Positions 47,669-56,871 of a stretch of DNA of 57,300 nt are shown here, piece by piece. How positions within the stretch are numbered: position 1 is the first letter of the stretch; the number at the start of each line of letters is the position of its first letter. The translations under genes were made by a program, and so were the position numbers. Source of the DNA: Thermoplasmata archaeon. GTDB taxonomy: Archaea; Thermoplasmatota; Thermoplasmata; Halarchaeoplasmatales; Halarchaeoplasmataceae. Location: assembly GCA_003551675.1 (NCBI GenBank), contig PUNG01000062.1, forward strand, positions 1 through 57,300, given 5' to 3'. A model generated the notes under the pieces. The model had not been told where the DNA came from, searched no databases, and saw only the letters and a list, made by a program, of their open reading frames with translations.

Positions 47669-48675
47669 TACTCTATACCCATGGCATCGTTGGTCATCTG
47701 GATGCTCTTCTCGTTATCTTTTTCCACCTTACACATGGCCCGTATCGCGTCTATATTTTCGGGTACTATGTCACTCTCTTGATGTATAGCTTGGTAGTAA
47801 TAGAGGGTAGAACCTTCCACTTTGACCGCGTCCTTCCAGACAGCTATTTCGTTTATGTCTCCCCTAAGATTGTTCCTGTCTTTTGCCCACTCCATCACCA
47901 TGGCAGTAGATTTGACTCCTTGCGAAGCCTCGAAGAATTTGATCCGAGGTGTTTCATCCCATATGTCTATCACTTTTTGTGTATCTACCTCTTTTTCAAG
48001 TTCGACGATCACGCTGTGCAAGTGCATTATAGTGCTGGGAACTTTTACCGCGGTGGTCTGTATGTCTATTTCAGGTACTACGCTCTTCACATCCGGCCCG
48101 TGGTGGGAAGGTATGTTCAGCACGGGATCGATGGAGTTTATGGGTCCTCTTGAAGTATCCCATGGATCCGCACCTCTTCTCACCATCACCGCTTTACAGT
48201 TATCTATACCCACTTTTTGGTGAAGAGGATACAAGGTTCTCAGCAAACCGGTCGTGTTACAAGAGACCACTCTCAAGTAGTCTGCTCCGTAGGCTTCATC
48301 GTAATTCGCCATGGAATTGAAAGACAGTCCAGTCAATTCGTGATCTTCTCCACCCTGCCATAGAGCTTTGACTCCCGCTTTTTCGTATATCGGTTTGTAC
48401 CCCGCTTTCTTGGGAGTTCCATCAACGATTATATCCGCCTTCTCCAGAAGATCTTCTAGCATCCCTTCCACCGGGATGTTCTTTTTTTCAAAGTCATCCA
48501 TGTACTTGTCCGAGGCGGCGTAAAAAGGGTAACCTTTCTCTGCGGCCATCTCGGCTTCGTAGGTCGGACTTCTTTTTGCAACTCCTATCACTTCCATGTC
48601 GTCCTGCTGAGATACGGCGTCTGCAATTCTTTTCCCAACGGTTCCATATCCATTTATTCCTACTTTTACGGTCAT
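47668..48675 (-). CDS. gap: Type II (archaeal) glyceraldehyde-3-phosphate dehydrogenase
   Basis: MTVKVGINGYGTVGKRIADAV; VVSCNTTGLLRTL catalytic Cys; start reset from 48765. Confidence 0.96.
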   Translation of the reverse strand: MTVKVGINGYGTVGKRIADAVSQQDDMEVIGVAKRSPTYEAEMAAEKGYPFYAASDKYMDDFEKKNIPVEGMLEDLLEKADIIVDGTPKKAGYKPIYEKAGVKALWQGGEDHELTGLSFNSMANYDEAYGADYLRVVSCNTTGLLRTLYPLHQKVGIDNCKAVMVRRGADPWDTSRGPINSIDPVLNIPSHHGPDVKSVVPEIDIQTTAVKVPSTIMHLHSVIVELEKEVDTQKVIDIWDETPRIKFFEASQGVKSTAMVMEWAKDRNNLRGDINEIAVWKDAVKVEGSTLYYYQAIHQESDIVPENIDAIRAMCKVEKDNEKSIQMTNDAMGIE

Positions 48676-48761
48676 ATTATCCCTGCGATTAGACGGAAAT
48701 ATGATAACAGATAAGTAGATTACGGTCGTAGAAGCGCTTTCTTTCAAAAAGTCCCGTCTAT

Positions 48762-48932
48762 TCACTTTTCATCATCTGAAAATAGACCTACGATTATACC
48801 TCCGATCAGGAATGCGAAATAACCCACGCCCACTATACATAGATTTCCTAAACAAACATTTCCGCGAAGATGAAAACCCATGTCGTTCACGGCTAACACT
48901 CCGGCGATGATGATGAAAAGGATCAAAACCAA
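48762..48932 (-). CDS. Small membrane protein, about 56 aa, probable TTG start
   Basis: Minus frame LVLILFIIIAGVLAVNDMGFHLRGNVCLGNLCIVGVGYFAFLIGGIIVGLFSDDEK* has two TM helices and an acidic end; no ATG at the 5' end. Confidence 0.45.
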   Translation of the reverse strand: MVLILFIIIAGVLAVNDMGFHLRGNVCLGNLCIVGVGYFAFLIGGIIVGLFSDDEK

Positions 48933-49043
48933 TATTATTCGTGATAGATATAGAGATACGTTTCCGGACCACGACTCACTCTAGCCTTGTCCATCTCTCT
49001 ATCGCTTCCCTTAGATATATCTACCACCTTCTATGTTTTTACG

Positions 49044-50087
49044 TCACTCTATCTTGTACCTAAGAAGCGCACCCAGACCTCCCAACGCATCCAATTTTTC
49101 CCCACCTTCGTGGGTACTGCTTATCACGATCACCTCTCCACCCAACTCTTCCGTCCTCTTCATAAGTCTTTCTCCCAGTTCCTCTCTAACCTGTTCGTCC
49201 AATATAAGTAGCGTGTCCACCGCTCCTCTTTCCACCGCATCTTTTACCTTGTCCGGTCCATATGCGTAAGCACCGTCTTTTTTTATCTCTTTTAAAAGTT
49301 CTTCGACTTTTTCGCTCTCGTATCCCATACGTTGTCCGTCCAAGGTACCTCTTTCCTTTCCCTTTTTTAACACCTCGTGCACCCCTGTAAGGCCCCCCTC
49401 CCCTGCAGGTACCACCTCCGCATGTTTTACAAATTCAGGATGATGTTTATTGCAGTATTCGAAAAAATCCTCTTTAGTGAACCCGGGCCCCAGTATGACC
49501 AAAGGTTCTCCAGGGTCCATTATGGCCTTCAATTTTTTTATTATCATGTCAAAGTAGTCGTCTTTACTCAACCTCTCAGAATCGTACATCTTTCCTCCCA
49601 TGTTCGGTGTGAGATTGACCATCTCCTTGACTCCGTACTGCCTCAAGATCGCTATGGTCGTGTCATTTTCTTCCAAAGCCACAAATGTGATCAATGGTTC
49701 TTCACTCCTCTCCACCGCTTCTTTTAATCTTCCTAACTCGTGCTCTTTCCACTCTTTTATAATGGTGAGTTTGTCCCCTTCGGTGAGGTTAAGGGTATGG
49801 TATGATCCGTGGTCTTGAGGTCCCCGGATTATCACGCCCAAAACTCTTAAACGGTCCGTGAATTCATGGAATTCTACCTTCTCCACCTCTATATCTAATC
49901 TCATCTTTTTCTTTTCACCTCTATCCGAGCGGAGCTTGTCACGTTGTGTTTCTTCTCTTCTGTATGTGAGAGCCGAAACTACATCACCTTCTTTTATGAT
50001 GTTTTTCAGGTGCCAGAGATCGTCAAGGTTATCGATCCTGATCTTTATCTTACCTTCTCTTCTATCCTGATGTAGTATCTTCATCAA
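49044..50087 (-). CDS. pelA: mRNA surveillance protein pelota
   Basis: MKILHQDRREGKIKIRIDNLDDLWHLKNIIKEGDVVSALTYRREE; GPGFTKEDFFEYC; VISSTHEGGEKLDALGGLGALLRYKI; likely start 50084. Confidence 0.97.
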   Translation of the reverse strand: MMKILHQDRREGKIKIRIDNLDDLWHLKNIIKEGDVVSALTYRREETQRDKLRSDRGEKKKMRLDIEVEKVEFHEFTDRLRVLGVIIRGPQDHGSYHTLNLTEGDKLTIIKEWKEHELGRLKEAVERSEEPLITFVALEENDTTIAILRQYGVKEMVNLTPNMGGKMYDSERLSKDDYFDMIIKKLKAIMDPGEPLVILGPGFTKEDFFEYCNKHHPEFVKHAEVVPAGEGGLTGVHEVLKKGKERGTLDGQRMGYESEKVEELLKEIKKDGAYAYGPDKVKDAVERGAVDTLLILDEQVREELGERLMKRTEELGGEVIVISSTHEGGEKLDALGGLGALLRYKIE

Positions 50088-50142
50088 GACCTCTAAAACG
50101 TAATACCTTAATAATTCCTATCCATATTTCACGCGAGCTCTT

Positions 50143-50628
50143 ATGAAAGATGAAGTGAAGTATTTCGCCTACGGAAGCAATCTAAATTTACAACAGATGG
50201 AGGAAAGAGGAGTAGTAGTAAAAAGTGCCCAACGAGCGGATCTGCCCGGATGGAAACTAGCCTTTACTGTTTACTCCGAGGGATGGAAAGGAGGTGTGGC
50301 GGATATCTTACCTCATCCTGAAGAAAGGATCGAAGGGATCGTATATGAATTAAAGAAAAAAGATATTAAGGAACTTGACCGGTATGAAGGAAGGAAGCTC
50401 CGAAATAAGATGGAAGTGGGGATGTATAGAAGACAACATCTACCCGTAAAGATAGGTGATGAATGGAAAACCGTTCTGACTTATTTGGTCAATATGGCGG
50501 TGGAATATAAAAAAGAGATGGAGCTGAAACCTTCACGAGGATATATGAAAACCATACTCTCAGGTGCGGAGGAACACGGACTCAGCACTGACTACATACA
50601 ACGATTGAAAAGTATAGATCACAGATAG
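50143..50628 (+). CDS. Gamma-glutamylcyclotransferase-family protein
   Basis: YFAYGSNLNLQQMEERG..GIVYELKKKDIKELDRYEG. Confidence 0.93.
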   Translation: MKDEVKYFAYGSNLNLQQMEERGVVVKSAQRADLPGWKLAFTVYSEGWKGGVADILPHPEERIEGIVYELKKKDIKELDRYEGRKLRNKMEVGMYRRQHLPVKIGDEWKTVLTYLVNMAVEYKKEMELKPSRGYMKTILSGAEEHGLSTDYIQRLKSIDHR

Positions 50629-50683
50629 CTTTTAAAAAAACAAAAAAGGAGGGAGGGTGATTATCGTGAAGGGATACAGCTGA

Positions 50684-50866
50684 TCATTTTTTTAATTCAA
50701 GCACCTTTTCGAAGCACTCCACCACATGTTCTTCCTCTACGCAATCTTTCGCTCTGCGTAGGCATTCGAAGAATGCATCATCCTCCAGTCGAGGTTTACA
50801 CCCGAATTCTCCTTGACTGGTCAATGTCTCTTTGTCCAACATAGCGGACACTTCGTATGTATGCAT
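50684..50866 (-). CDS. Small Cys-containing hypothetical protein
   Basis: 60 aa, amphipathic, no competing ORF; TATA-like AT-rich upstream. Confidence 0.4.
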   Translation of the reverse strand: MHTYEVSAMLDKETLTSQGEFGCKPRLEDDAFFECLRRAKDCVEEEHVVECFEKVLELKK

Positions 50867-50980
50867 ATGTGTGCAACCGTAAATAAAGATTCCGGTGTTT
50901 TATTCGTTTTTATTATTAAATAAAACCTTCTCCATAACGTAGTAAGATATATTTGACTCTTCCATTTATATCCGTCTAGG

Positions 50981-51418
50981 ATGTACACTGTGAGAAGCTT
51001 CATGGAACGAGACCTAGATGAGGTCTATAATATAGCGGCCTTATCTCTCAAAGAAAAGTATCCCAAAGATCTTTATCTCTCCATAGATCGAGCATGGAAG
51101 CACGGTTTTTTCGTGGCCGACGTAGATGGCAAAACCATTGGATTTATTTGCGGGATAAAGGAGCAAGAAGATATCTCACGGGTACTGATCCTTGCCGTGC
51201 ATCCATTATATAGAAACTGCGGCATAGGAAGCGAGCTGCTAAAAAAATTTATCGAAGTGAGTTCCAACCAGGGCGTGACAAAAGTCACACTGGAAGTTAG
51301 GACGAATAATACAAAAACCATACTATTTTACCAGAAAAGAGGTTTTCAGGTCGTGGCTACTCTTGACTCGTTTTATACGGACGGAGAAGATGGGTATAAG
51401 ATGATCAGGTATCTTTGA
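50981..51418 (+). CDS. GNAT acetyltransferase (RimI-like)
   Basis: VLILAVHPLYRNCGIGSELLKKFIEVS..VTLEVRTNNTKTILFYQKRGFQVV. Confidence 0.94.
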   Translation: MYTVRSFMERDLDEVYNIAALSLKEKYPKDLYLSIDRAWKHGFFVADVDGKTIGFICGIKEQEDISRVLILAVHPLYRNCGIGSELLKKFIEVSSNQGVTKVTLEVRTNNTKTILFYQKRGFQVVATLDSFYTDGEDGYKMIRYL

Positions 51419-51535
51419 AGGCTGACCGCAACTTTGGAGAATAGTCACTTTTAAGTATGAGAAGATATATGAAACCTATCCAAGTAACAAAATTAGCAGA
51501 GCCAGTATTTACACCCATCACCATGGAGGAAAAAT

Positions 51536-51991
51536 ATGTCAAGAATGCACAGCTCGAAAAAAGGACGATCAGGTTCAACACGGCCCAACCTAGAAGAAAA
51601 TCCTGAATGGGTCCCTCAAGATGAGGAAAAGATAGAAGAATTGGTCATAGAGTTAGCAAGGCGAGGAAACACGGCCAGCGAGATCGGTATCATATTGAGA
51701 GATCAATACGGTGTGCCTGATGTTGAACTAGCCGTGGATAAAAGCGTCACCGAGATATTGGAAGAAAACGATCTAGCCCCGGAGCTACCAGAAGATCTTT
51801 TGGCACTGATGGAGAAAGCAGTAGATCTTAAGAAACATATCGATGAACATCCCAAGGACAATGCGAATCGAAGAGGCTTGAATCTGGTCGAAGCTAAGAT
51901 AAGACGACTGGTGAAGTATTACAAAAGCGAAGGTAAGTTAGACGAAGATTGGAAATATTCAATAGATAAGGCTGAGATGCTCACTCAGTAA
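51536..51991 (+). CDS. rpsO: Ribosomal protein S15P
   Basis: MSRMHSSKKGRSGSTRP; ELARRGNTASEIGIILRDQYGVPDVE; DNANRRGLNLVEAKIRRLVKYYK. Confidence 0.97.
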   Translation: MSRMHSSKKGRSGSTRPNLEENPEWVPQDEEKIEELVIELARRGNTASEIGIILRDQYGVPDVELAVDKSVTEILEENDLAPELPEDLLALMEKAVDLKKHIDEHPKDNANRRGLNLVEAKIRRLVKYYKSEGKLDEDWKYSIDKAEMLTQ

Positions 51992-51996
51992 CAATT

Positions 51997-53370
51997 ATGA
52001 CATCGGAGAAGAAGGAAAATTTCTTTGATCTACCCGAAGACTTGAAAAAAAAATTAGATGATGCCTCCTCCATTTTGGAGAAGAACGACAAGTTCAGGAT
52101 AATAACTCATTATGATGCCGACGGCATCTCTGCCGCCGCTGTTCTAACAAGATGTTTGATGAAAGATCAAAGTGGATTTCATACGAGTTTTATCGATAGA
52201 TTTCCCGACAAGATACCAGAGGGTCTCCCCCTCATCTTTGCCGACATCGGTAACAGTCATTTAAAAGATATCCAGGCAGTGGATGAAGACGTGATTGTCT
52301 TGGACCACCATTATGTAAAAGAAGATCTCATGATCGAATCGGACGAAGAAAATAAAATCTTTATCAACCCCCACGAGTACGATATAGATGGAGCCCAGGA
52401 AGTGAGCGGAGGCACTCTAGCCCTACTACTTTCCGTTTGGTACGATGAGATCAATTGGGAGGACGCCGTTTACGGACTAGCCGGTGCTGCAGCAGACAAG
52501 CAAGCTATAGGTGGTTTCAGCGGATTGAACCTAAAACTGGCTCAAGAAGCGGTCGAAAAAGGGTCCTTGCAAAAGAGTAAAGAGCTGTTCATCGATGGAA
52601 AAAATATCCAAGATTCCTTGATGAAAGCCTGTGACCCCTATTTTCCTGATATATCCGGTGAAAAAAAGGAGATCCGTAGGATCATCGACGATCTCAAGAT
52701 CGATCCCGAGGCTGAAATAGGCTCGATAAAGAAAGATAAGAAAAGAGATCTGAACAGCTTATTGGTATTGTCCATGCTAAAAAAAGATCGCTACGCCGAA
52801 GTCATCGAATCTATAATGGGTATACATTATGAGTCTGAGCACGAACCATTTGATACGGACTGCCTGTACAAGATACTGAATTCGACCGCAAGAACCAATC
52901 GAGCGGGCCTTGGATTATCCTTGTGCTTGGGGGACAAGAGCGCCCGTAAAGAGGCAAAAAAGATAAGAGACGATTACAGGAGTGAGATGATAGGTGCACT
53001 GAAAAAATTAGAAGAAAGAGTCGAAGCCGATGAGTACGAGCATCTACAATACTTTTTTGAAGAGAAAAAGACACGGAAGGGAGAGTTGGCCGGTCTGGGT
53101 ATCTTGTACATCTTGGATAAACATAAACCAGTTTTGGGGATGTCGGAGGTGGATGAGGATATAGATATATCTGCGAGGGCGACTAAAGAACAGGTGGAAA
53201 AGGGACTAGATCTTGGTGAGCTGTGCAGAAAGATATCCGGTGAGTTAGACGGCAGCGGCGGAGGACACAATATCGCCGCAGGTGCGACCATAAAAAAGGG
53301 CCCTGATAAAGAAAACGTGAACAAATTCTTGAGTAGGATGGATCAAGAGATCGGCGAGGTCTTGTTTTGA
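51997..53370 (+). CDS. DHH/DHHA1 phosphoesterase (archaeal RecJ-like)
   Basis: FRIITHYDADGISAAAVL, IVLDHHYVK, GGGHNIAAGATI; adjacent to rpsO. Confidence 0.93.
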   Translation: MTSEKKENFFDLPEDLKKKLDDASSILEKNDKFRIITHYDADGISAAAVLTRCLMKDQSGFHTSFIDRFPDKIPEGLPLIFADIGNSHLKDIQAVDEDVIVLDHHYVKEDLMIESDEENKIFINPHEYDIDGAQEVSGGTLALLLSVWYDEINWEDAVYGLAGAAADKQAIGGFSGLNLKLAQEAVEKGSLQKSKELFIDGKNIQDSLMKACDPYFPDISGEKKEIRRIIDDLKIDPEAEIGSIKKDKKRDLNSLLVLSMLKKDRYAEVIESIMGIHYESEHEPFDTDCLYKILNSTARTNRAGLGLSLCLGDKSARKEAKKIRDDYRSEMIGALKKLEERVEADEYEHLQYFFEEKKTRKGELAGLGILYILDKHKPVLGMSEVDEDIDISARATKEQVEKGLDLGELCRKISGELDGSGGGHNIAAGATIKKGPDKENVNKFLSRMDQEIGEVLF

Positions 53371-53397
53371 TCCGCTCAGTAAGGAAGGCAAGGTAAA

Positions 53398-53589
53398 ATG
53401 AAAGTTGAAGTGGAAAAAGAAGGTTTAGTGGAAGTTCCTAAGGGCAGTACGGTGTCTACTTTACTCGGTAAACTTGGATATCATCTCGATTCCACGATAG
53501 TTCTTTTAGACGGTAGCCCCGTACCTCTAGACCATCAACTGGAGGATGGTATGACGTTAAAAGTAGTTTCAGTTGTTTCCGGCGGTTGA
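53398..53589 (+). CDS. ThiS/MoaD-like ubiquitin-like small modifier, C-terminal GG
   Basis: 63 aa beta-grasp pattern ending VVSVVSGG. Confidence 0.85.
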   Translation: MKVEVEKEGLVEVPKGSTVSTLLGKLGYHLDSTIVLLDGSPVPLDHQLEDGMTLKVVSVVSGG

Positions 53590-53631
53590 ACTGAAGGGGA
53601 TTATGGAGTTTCAAGTGATGGAGTTAAAAAG

Positions 53632-53727
53632 TGCTCCTGAGGGGATTCGAACCCCTGTAATCGGCTTTCCCTGGCCGTTGTCGGCCTCGAAAGGCCGAGA
53701 TGATTGGCCGGACTACACCACAGGAGC
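53632..53727 (-). tRNA. tRNA-Glu(TTC) with 21-nt BHB intron after position 37
   Basis: GCTCCTG/CAGGAGC acceptor; T arm AGGGG-TTCGAAT-CCCCT; exon anticodon arm TCGGC-CTTTCG|A-GCCGA; intron at 53667-53687. Confidence 0.95.
53667..53687 (-). other. tRNA-Glu intron AGGCCGACAACGGCCAGGGAA
   Basis: BHB: central helix CUUU/AGGG, bulges CG|A and AA|A, inner helix GGCC/GGCC with loop GACAAC. Confidence 0.92.
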
Positions 53728-53925
53728 AGTATTGTTTTTATAGTTGTCTGCACAGATATGCATAGAGATAAGCCCAAGGATAACCCGATAAGCTTACATC
53801 GCTACTATGGACCCAACCTACAATCCCGGGAGGATATATATTTTTCTAATCGTGATTTGGAAAAGCGAGCAGCATACAAAGTACTGTAAAATCTTTGAAA
53901 GGAGAACTTCAGAGGGCCTAGAATA

Positions 53926-54303
53926 CTAGAATACGGAATCGGAGAGTTCTTTGATACGCTTGAGATTATCTCTGATCTCATCCATACGTTTCTCTTCTTT
54001 TTCTCTTATCTCGTCGATGATCTCTTCTATAGATTTATTCAGGAAGTAACTGTGATGGGGCCTTCCCTTCTTTCTTTTTTCCTTGACGTCTTTCTTTGCC
54101 GCCCATCCAAGTTCTCTCAATTCCTGCATCGCGAGTGAGACTTCTGGCTGCCTTAAGTAAGTAGAGTCCTCTATCTCTCTTGCCTTTGCTTCTCCTCTAC
54201 TGGCAACGAATACCAGCGCTCGAGCTGTGTTCTTCTGGATACCGGTTTTTTCTAGGCCGTCCACCAACTCCTTTTCCTTATCATTCAATCTTCCTCTAGC
54301 CAT
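53926..54303 (-). CDS. Winged-HTH transcriptional regulator
   Basis: KNTARALVFVASRGEAKAREIEDSTYLRQPEVSLAMQELRELGWA..KGRPHHSYFLNKSIEEII. Confidence 0.88.
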   Translation of the reverse strand: MARGRLNDKEKELVDGLEKTGIQKNTARALVFVASRGEAKAREIEDSTYLRQPEVSLAMQELRELGWAAKKDVKEKRKKGRPHHSYFLNKSIEEIIDEIREKEEKRMDEIRDNLKRIKELSDSVF

Positions 54304-54325
54304 GTTTCCTCCTTTTTACACACCT

Positions 54326-54349
54326 ATATATACAATTACTAGTATATAT
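54326..54349. promoter_or_regulatory. Inverted repeat ATATATAC-N8-GTATATAT, candidate operator
   Basis: Upstream of the HTH regulator start (54303); overlaps TATA-like sequence. Confidence 0.45.
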
Positions 54350-54421
54350 CATTTGCTAAATTTTCTACGCCTCTTTCATGTCACAAAAACATAAACAGCA
54401 TATTTTATATCATTCAATCCA

Positions 54422-55033
54422 TTGTCTGATAATATGCGAAAATTTATAATATACTCGGGGAAAGGGGCGACGACTCCTGATTTCATCATCAAAGACCTGC
54501 CAGGCAGCGGTGGAAGGATGGATCTGAATGCGAGATGCGTGATCTCTACTCTTTGGCTTTCGGGAAGTATGAGAGAGGACAGCAGCATCTACATCTCTCT
54601 CAACGGAGAACCGGACGCCCCCCTGGTGATAACTTTTAACGGCGGAGAGCTGAGAAAAGTCTCACCGGACGAAAGGAGTATCTCGATCTGGATAAAGAAG
54701 GCCCTTGAGAGGAAGGACATCATTTCAAAAAAAGGAAACTGGCTGGAGACGCATGATGGTATCGCGATAGCTAGAAAGACGTTTGAAGAGTTACTGGAAG
54801 AAAGGATGAAAAAAGGATCTTTGTATCTACTCCACGAAACGGGAAAAGATGTAAGAAAGGAAAAGTTGAATGTGGATCCAGTTTTTGTTTTGGGCGATCA
54901 CATGGGTTTGCCTGAAGAGAAGGTCCACACAGTAGAAAAATTAGCGGAAGAAAAGCTCTCCTTGGGACCCGAAACCTATCTATCTTCTCAGTGTATAACC
55001 ATAGTGCAAAACGAATTGGATAGGAGATATTGA
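54422..55033 (+). CDS. trmY: tRNA (pseudouridine54-N1)-methyltransferase (SPOUT)
   Basis: FIIYSGKGATTPDFIIKDLPGSGGRMDLNARCVISTLWLS; VFVLGDHMGLPEE; LGPETYLSSQCITIVQNELDR. Confidence 0.95.
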   Translation: MSDNMRKFIIYSGKGATTPDFIIKDLPGSGGRMDLNARCVISTLWLSGSMREDSSIYISLNGEPDAPLVITFNGGELRKVSPDERSISIWIKKALERKDIISKKGNWLETHDGIAIARKTFEELLEERMKKGSLYLLHETGKDVRKEKLNVDPVFVLGDHMGLPEEKVHTVEKLAEEKLSLGPETYLSSQCITIVQNELDRRY

Positions 55034-55102
55034 AAAAGCGATCTGTCACTCTTCTTAGGGTAGAAAGGTAAAACATATATTAAGCAGTTCTAAAATGGTA
55101 TT

Positions 55103-55363
55103 ATGATGTCAGAGAAAATAGATATAGTTGTAAAATTTTTCGCGATGGTTCGTCAAACCGTAGGCAAAAGAAAAATGGACTTGGATATTAAAAAGGGCAC
55201 AAAGGTGAACGAGTTAGTGGAAGATATCATAGAAGACTATCCAGAACTAGATAATATAAGAGATATATTGATAGTGTCTGTGAACAAGAAAACAGCCGCG
55301 GATGACCAGATACTAGAGGATGGTGATGAAGTCGCTATAATGCCTCCTGTAACAGGAGGATGA
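55103..55363 (+). CDS. MoaD-family ubiquitin-like small modifier (SAMP-like), C-terminal GG
   Basis: IVVKFFAMVRQTVGKRKMDLDIKKGTKVNELVEDI..EVAIMPPVTGG. Confidence 0.93.
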   Translation: MMSEKIDIVVKFFAMVRQTVGKRKMDLDIKKGTKVNELVEDIIEDYPELDNIRDILIVSVNKKTAADDQILEDGDEVAIMPPVTGG

Positions 55364-55395
55364 ATAAGTGGTGTCCAGTCCAAAGGAGTAGCAAG

Positions 55396-56790
55396 ATGAG
55401 TTTAGCTATCGTAAACACGTATATATTGACCTGCAAAGGAGGAGCCCCTCCGATAACCAATGGCGCCGTAGGAATAGAGGAAAACAACATAGTTTTCGTA
55501 GGAAAGAACAGTGAAATAGACCCGAATGGATACGAAAGGATAATAGACGGTTCAGGTCATGTGACCATGCCGGGCCTCGTAGATGCACACATCCACACAG
55601 GTTTATCCCTTCTTCGTGGTGCCGCTCAAGACGTTCCTGAAATAGAGTGGATGAATAAAGCTTTAGGGCCGTTTGCTCGGCACATGAACGACGAAGATCA
55701 TCTTGCATCCTCTAAACTAGCCGTTCTGGAAGGTATGAGAGCGGGTACTACCACCTTTGCCGAATTTTCTAGAGACGTAGAGCACCTGATAGATGAGGTA
55801 TATGTTCCTTTCAAAGCGAGGGTGGCAGCCGCTGAGACAATAAACGAGATCGTAGGGAGAAAAGAAGAGCTTTACGAACTAGAACCCTCGAAAAAAAGTT
55901 TGAAGAAGAACGAACGCCTTTTCAAAAAGTACCAGGGAGACATGGTCGAACCTTTTTATGGTCCTCAGGCTCTAGATATGGTGACTCAGGAAACGTTACG
56001 ACGTATAAAAGAAAGAGCCGGAGTACACCATAGGAAGATACAAATGCACGTTGCCCAGGGCGGTAGGGAAAGGAAACAGGTAGAGACGAGGTACGGCACT
56101 TCAACTGTCAAAAAATTGGACGAACTGGGTTTGTTGAAAGAGAATCTTGTAGCCGCTCATTGTCACGGGGCCGTCGCTGAAGAAAGAAAGATGATGGCTG
56201 AGAAAGGAGTAAAGATGGTGGGCTGTCCCAGTTCCATAGGCATGATCGATGGTGTGGTTCCTCCTATCAAAAGTTTTTTAGATCATGGTGGAAAAGCGGC
56301 TCTAGGAACTGATCAGACGCCGGGCAACGGAGCCCATAATCTCTTCAGAGAGATGCGGACCATCAGTCTATTGACCAAGTGTGAGGAGAAGGACCCTACG
56401 GTACTTCCCGCATGGGATGCTTTGAACTTAGCCACTAAAGGAGGAAGTGAAGTGCTGGGCTTGAACCATAAGATAGGCACACTCGAAGAGGGGAAGAAAG
56501 CGGACCTTATCACCGTCGACTTGAAAAAGTTGAACATGACTCCTACTGTCACAAAACCATTCAAAAATTTCATCCCCAATCTAGTCTATTCTTCCACGGG
56601 TTCTGAAGTCGACAACGTGGTAATCAACGGCAAATTGGTCATGGAAAACGGTGAGTTTGTTGATATCGATGAAGAAGCTCTCAAAAAAGAGGTTGAACAG
56701 AGGGCCCAAAATGTATTCAAAAGGGCAGAGGAAGATTGGCTTGAAGCCGATGCTCATATGGTCAAATATCTGAAGGAAGGGCATATCTGA
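55396..56790 (+). CDS. Amidohydrolase, MTA/SAH deaminase-like (MtaD/DadD family)
   Basis: GLVDAHIHTGLSLLRGAAQDVPEIEWMNK; AHCHGAVAEE; ALGTDQTPGNGAHNLFREMRT; start set to MSLAIVN. Confidence 0.92.
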   Translation: MSLAIVNTYILTCKGGAPPITNGAVGIEENNIVFVGKNSEIDPNGYERIIDGSGHVTMPGLVDAHIHTGLSLLRGAAQDVPEIEWMNKALGPFARHMNDEDHLASSKLAVLEGMRAGTTTFAEFSRDVEHLIDEVYVPFKARVAAAETINEIVGRKEELYELEPSKKSLKKNERLFKKYQGDMVEPFYGPQALDMVTQETLRRIKERAGVHHRKIQMHVAQGGRERKQVETRYGTSTVKKLDELGLLKENLVAAHCHGAVAEERKMMAEKGVKMVGCPSSIGMIDGVVPPIKSFLDHGGKAALGTDQTPGNGAHNLFREMRTISLLTKCEEKDPTVLPAWDALNLATKGGSEVLGLNHKIGTLEEGKKADLITVDLKKLNMTPTVTKPFKNFIPNLVYSSTGSEVDNVVINGKLVMENGEFVDIDEEALKKEVEQRAQNVFKRAEEDWLEADAHMVKYLKEGHI

Positions 56791-56871
56791 AAAATTTGAT
56801 CTTTCATTTCAACAAGGTCTCGTGTTCCTTCGATTTTTTCTTCCAATAGCTCAGCGAGTAAAAAAATTCGT

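Noticed and set aside
48772-48972. 66-aa minus-strand ORF MVRKRISISITNN...
   Set aside because: Low-plausibility basic/Ser-Arg peptide; an overlapping frame gives a better membrane protein.
53735-53742. TATA box for tRNA-Glu (TATAAAAA on minus strand)
   Set aside because: Only about 12 nt from the tRNA 5' end, too close for an archaeal TATA-to-TSS distance.
53704-53889. Plus-strand ORF after the ThiS-like gene
   Set aside because: Overlaps the tRNA-Glu gene and shows no domain pattern.
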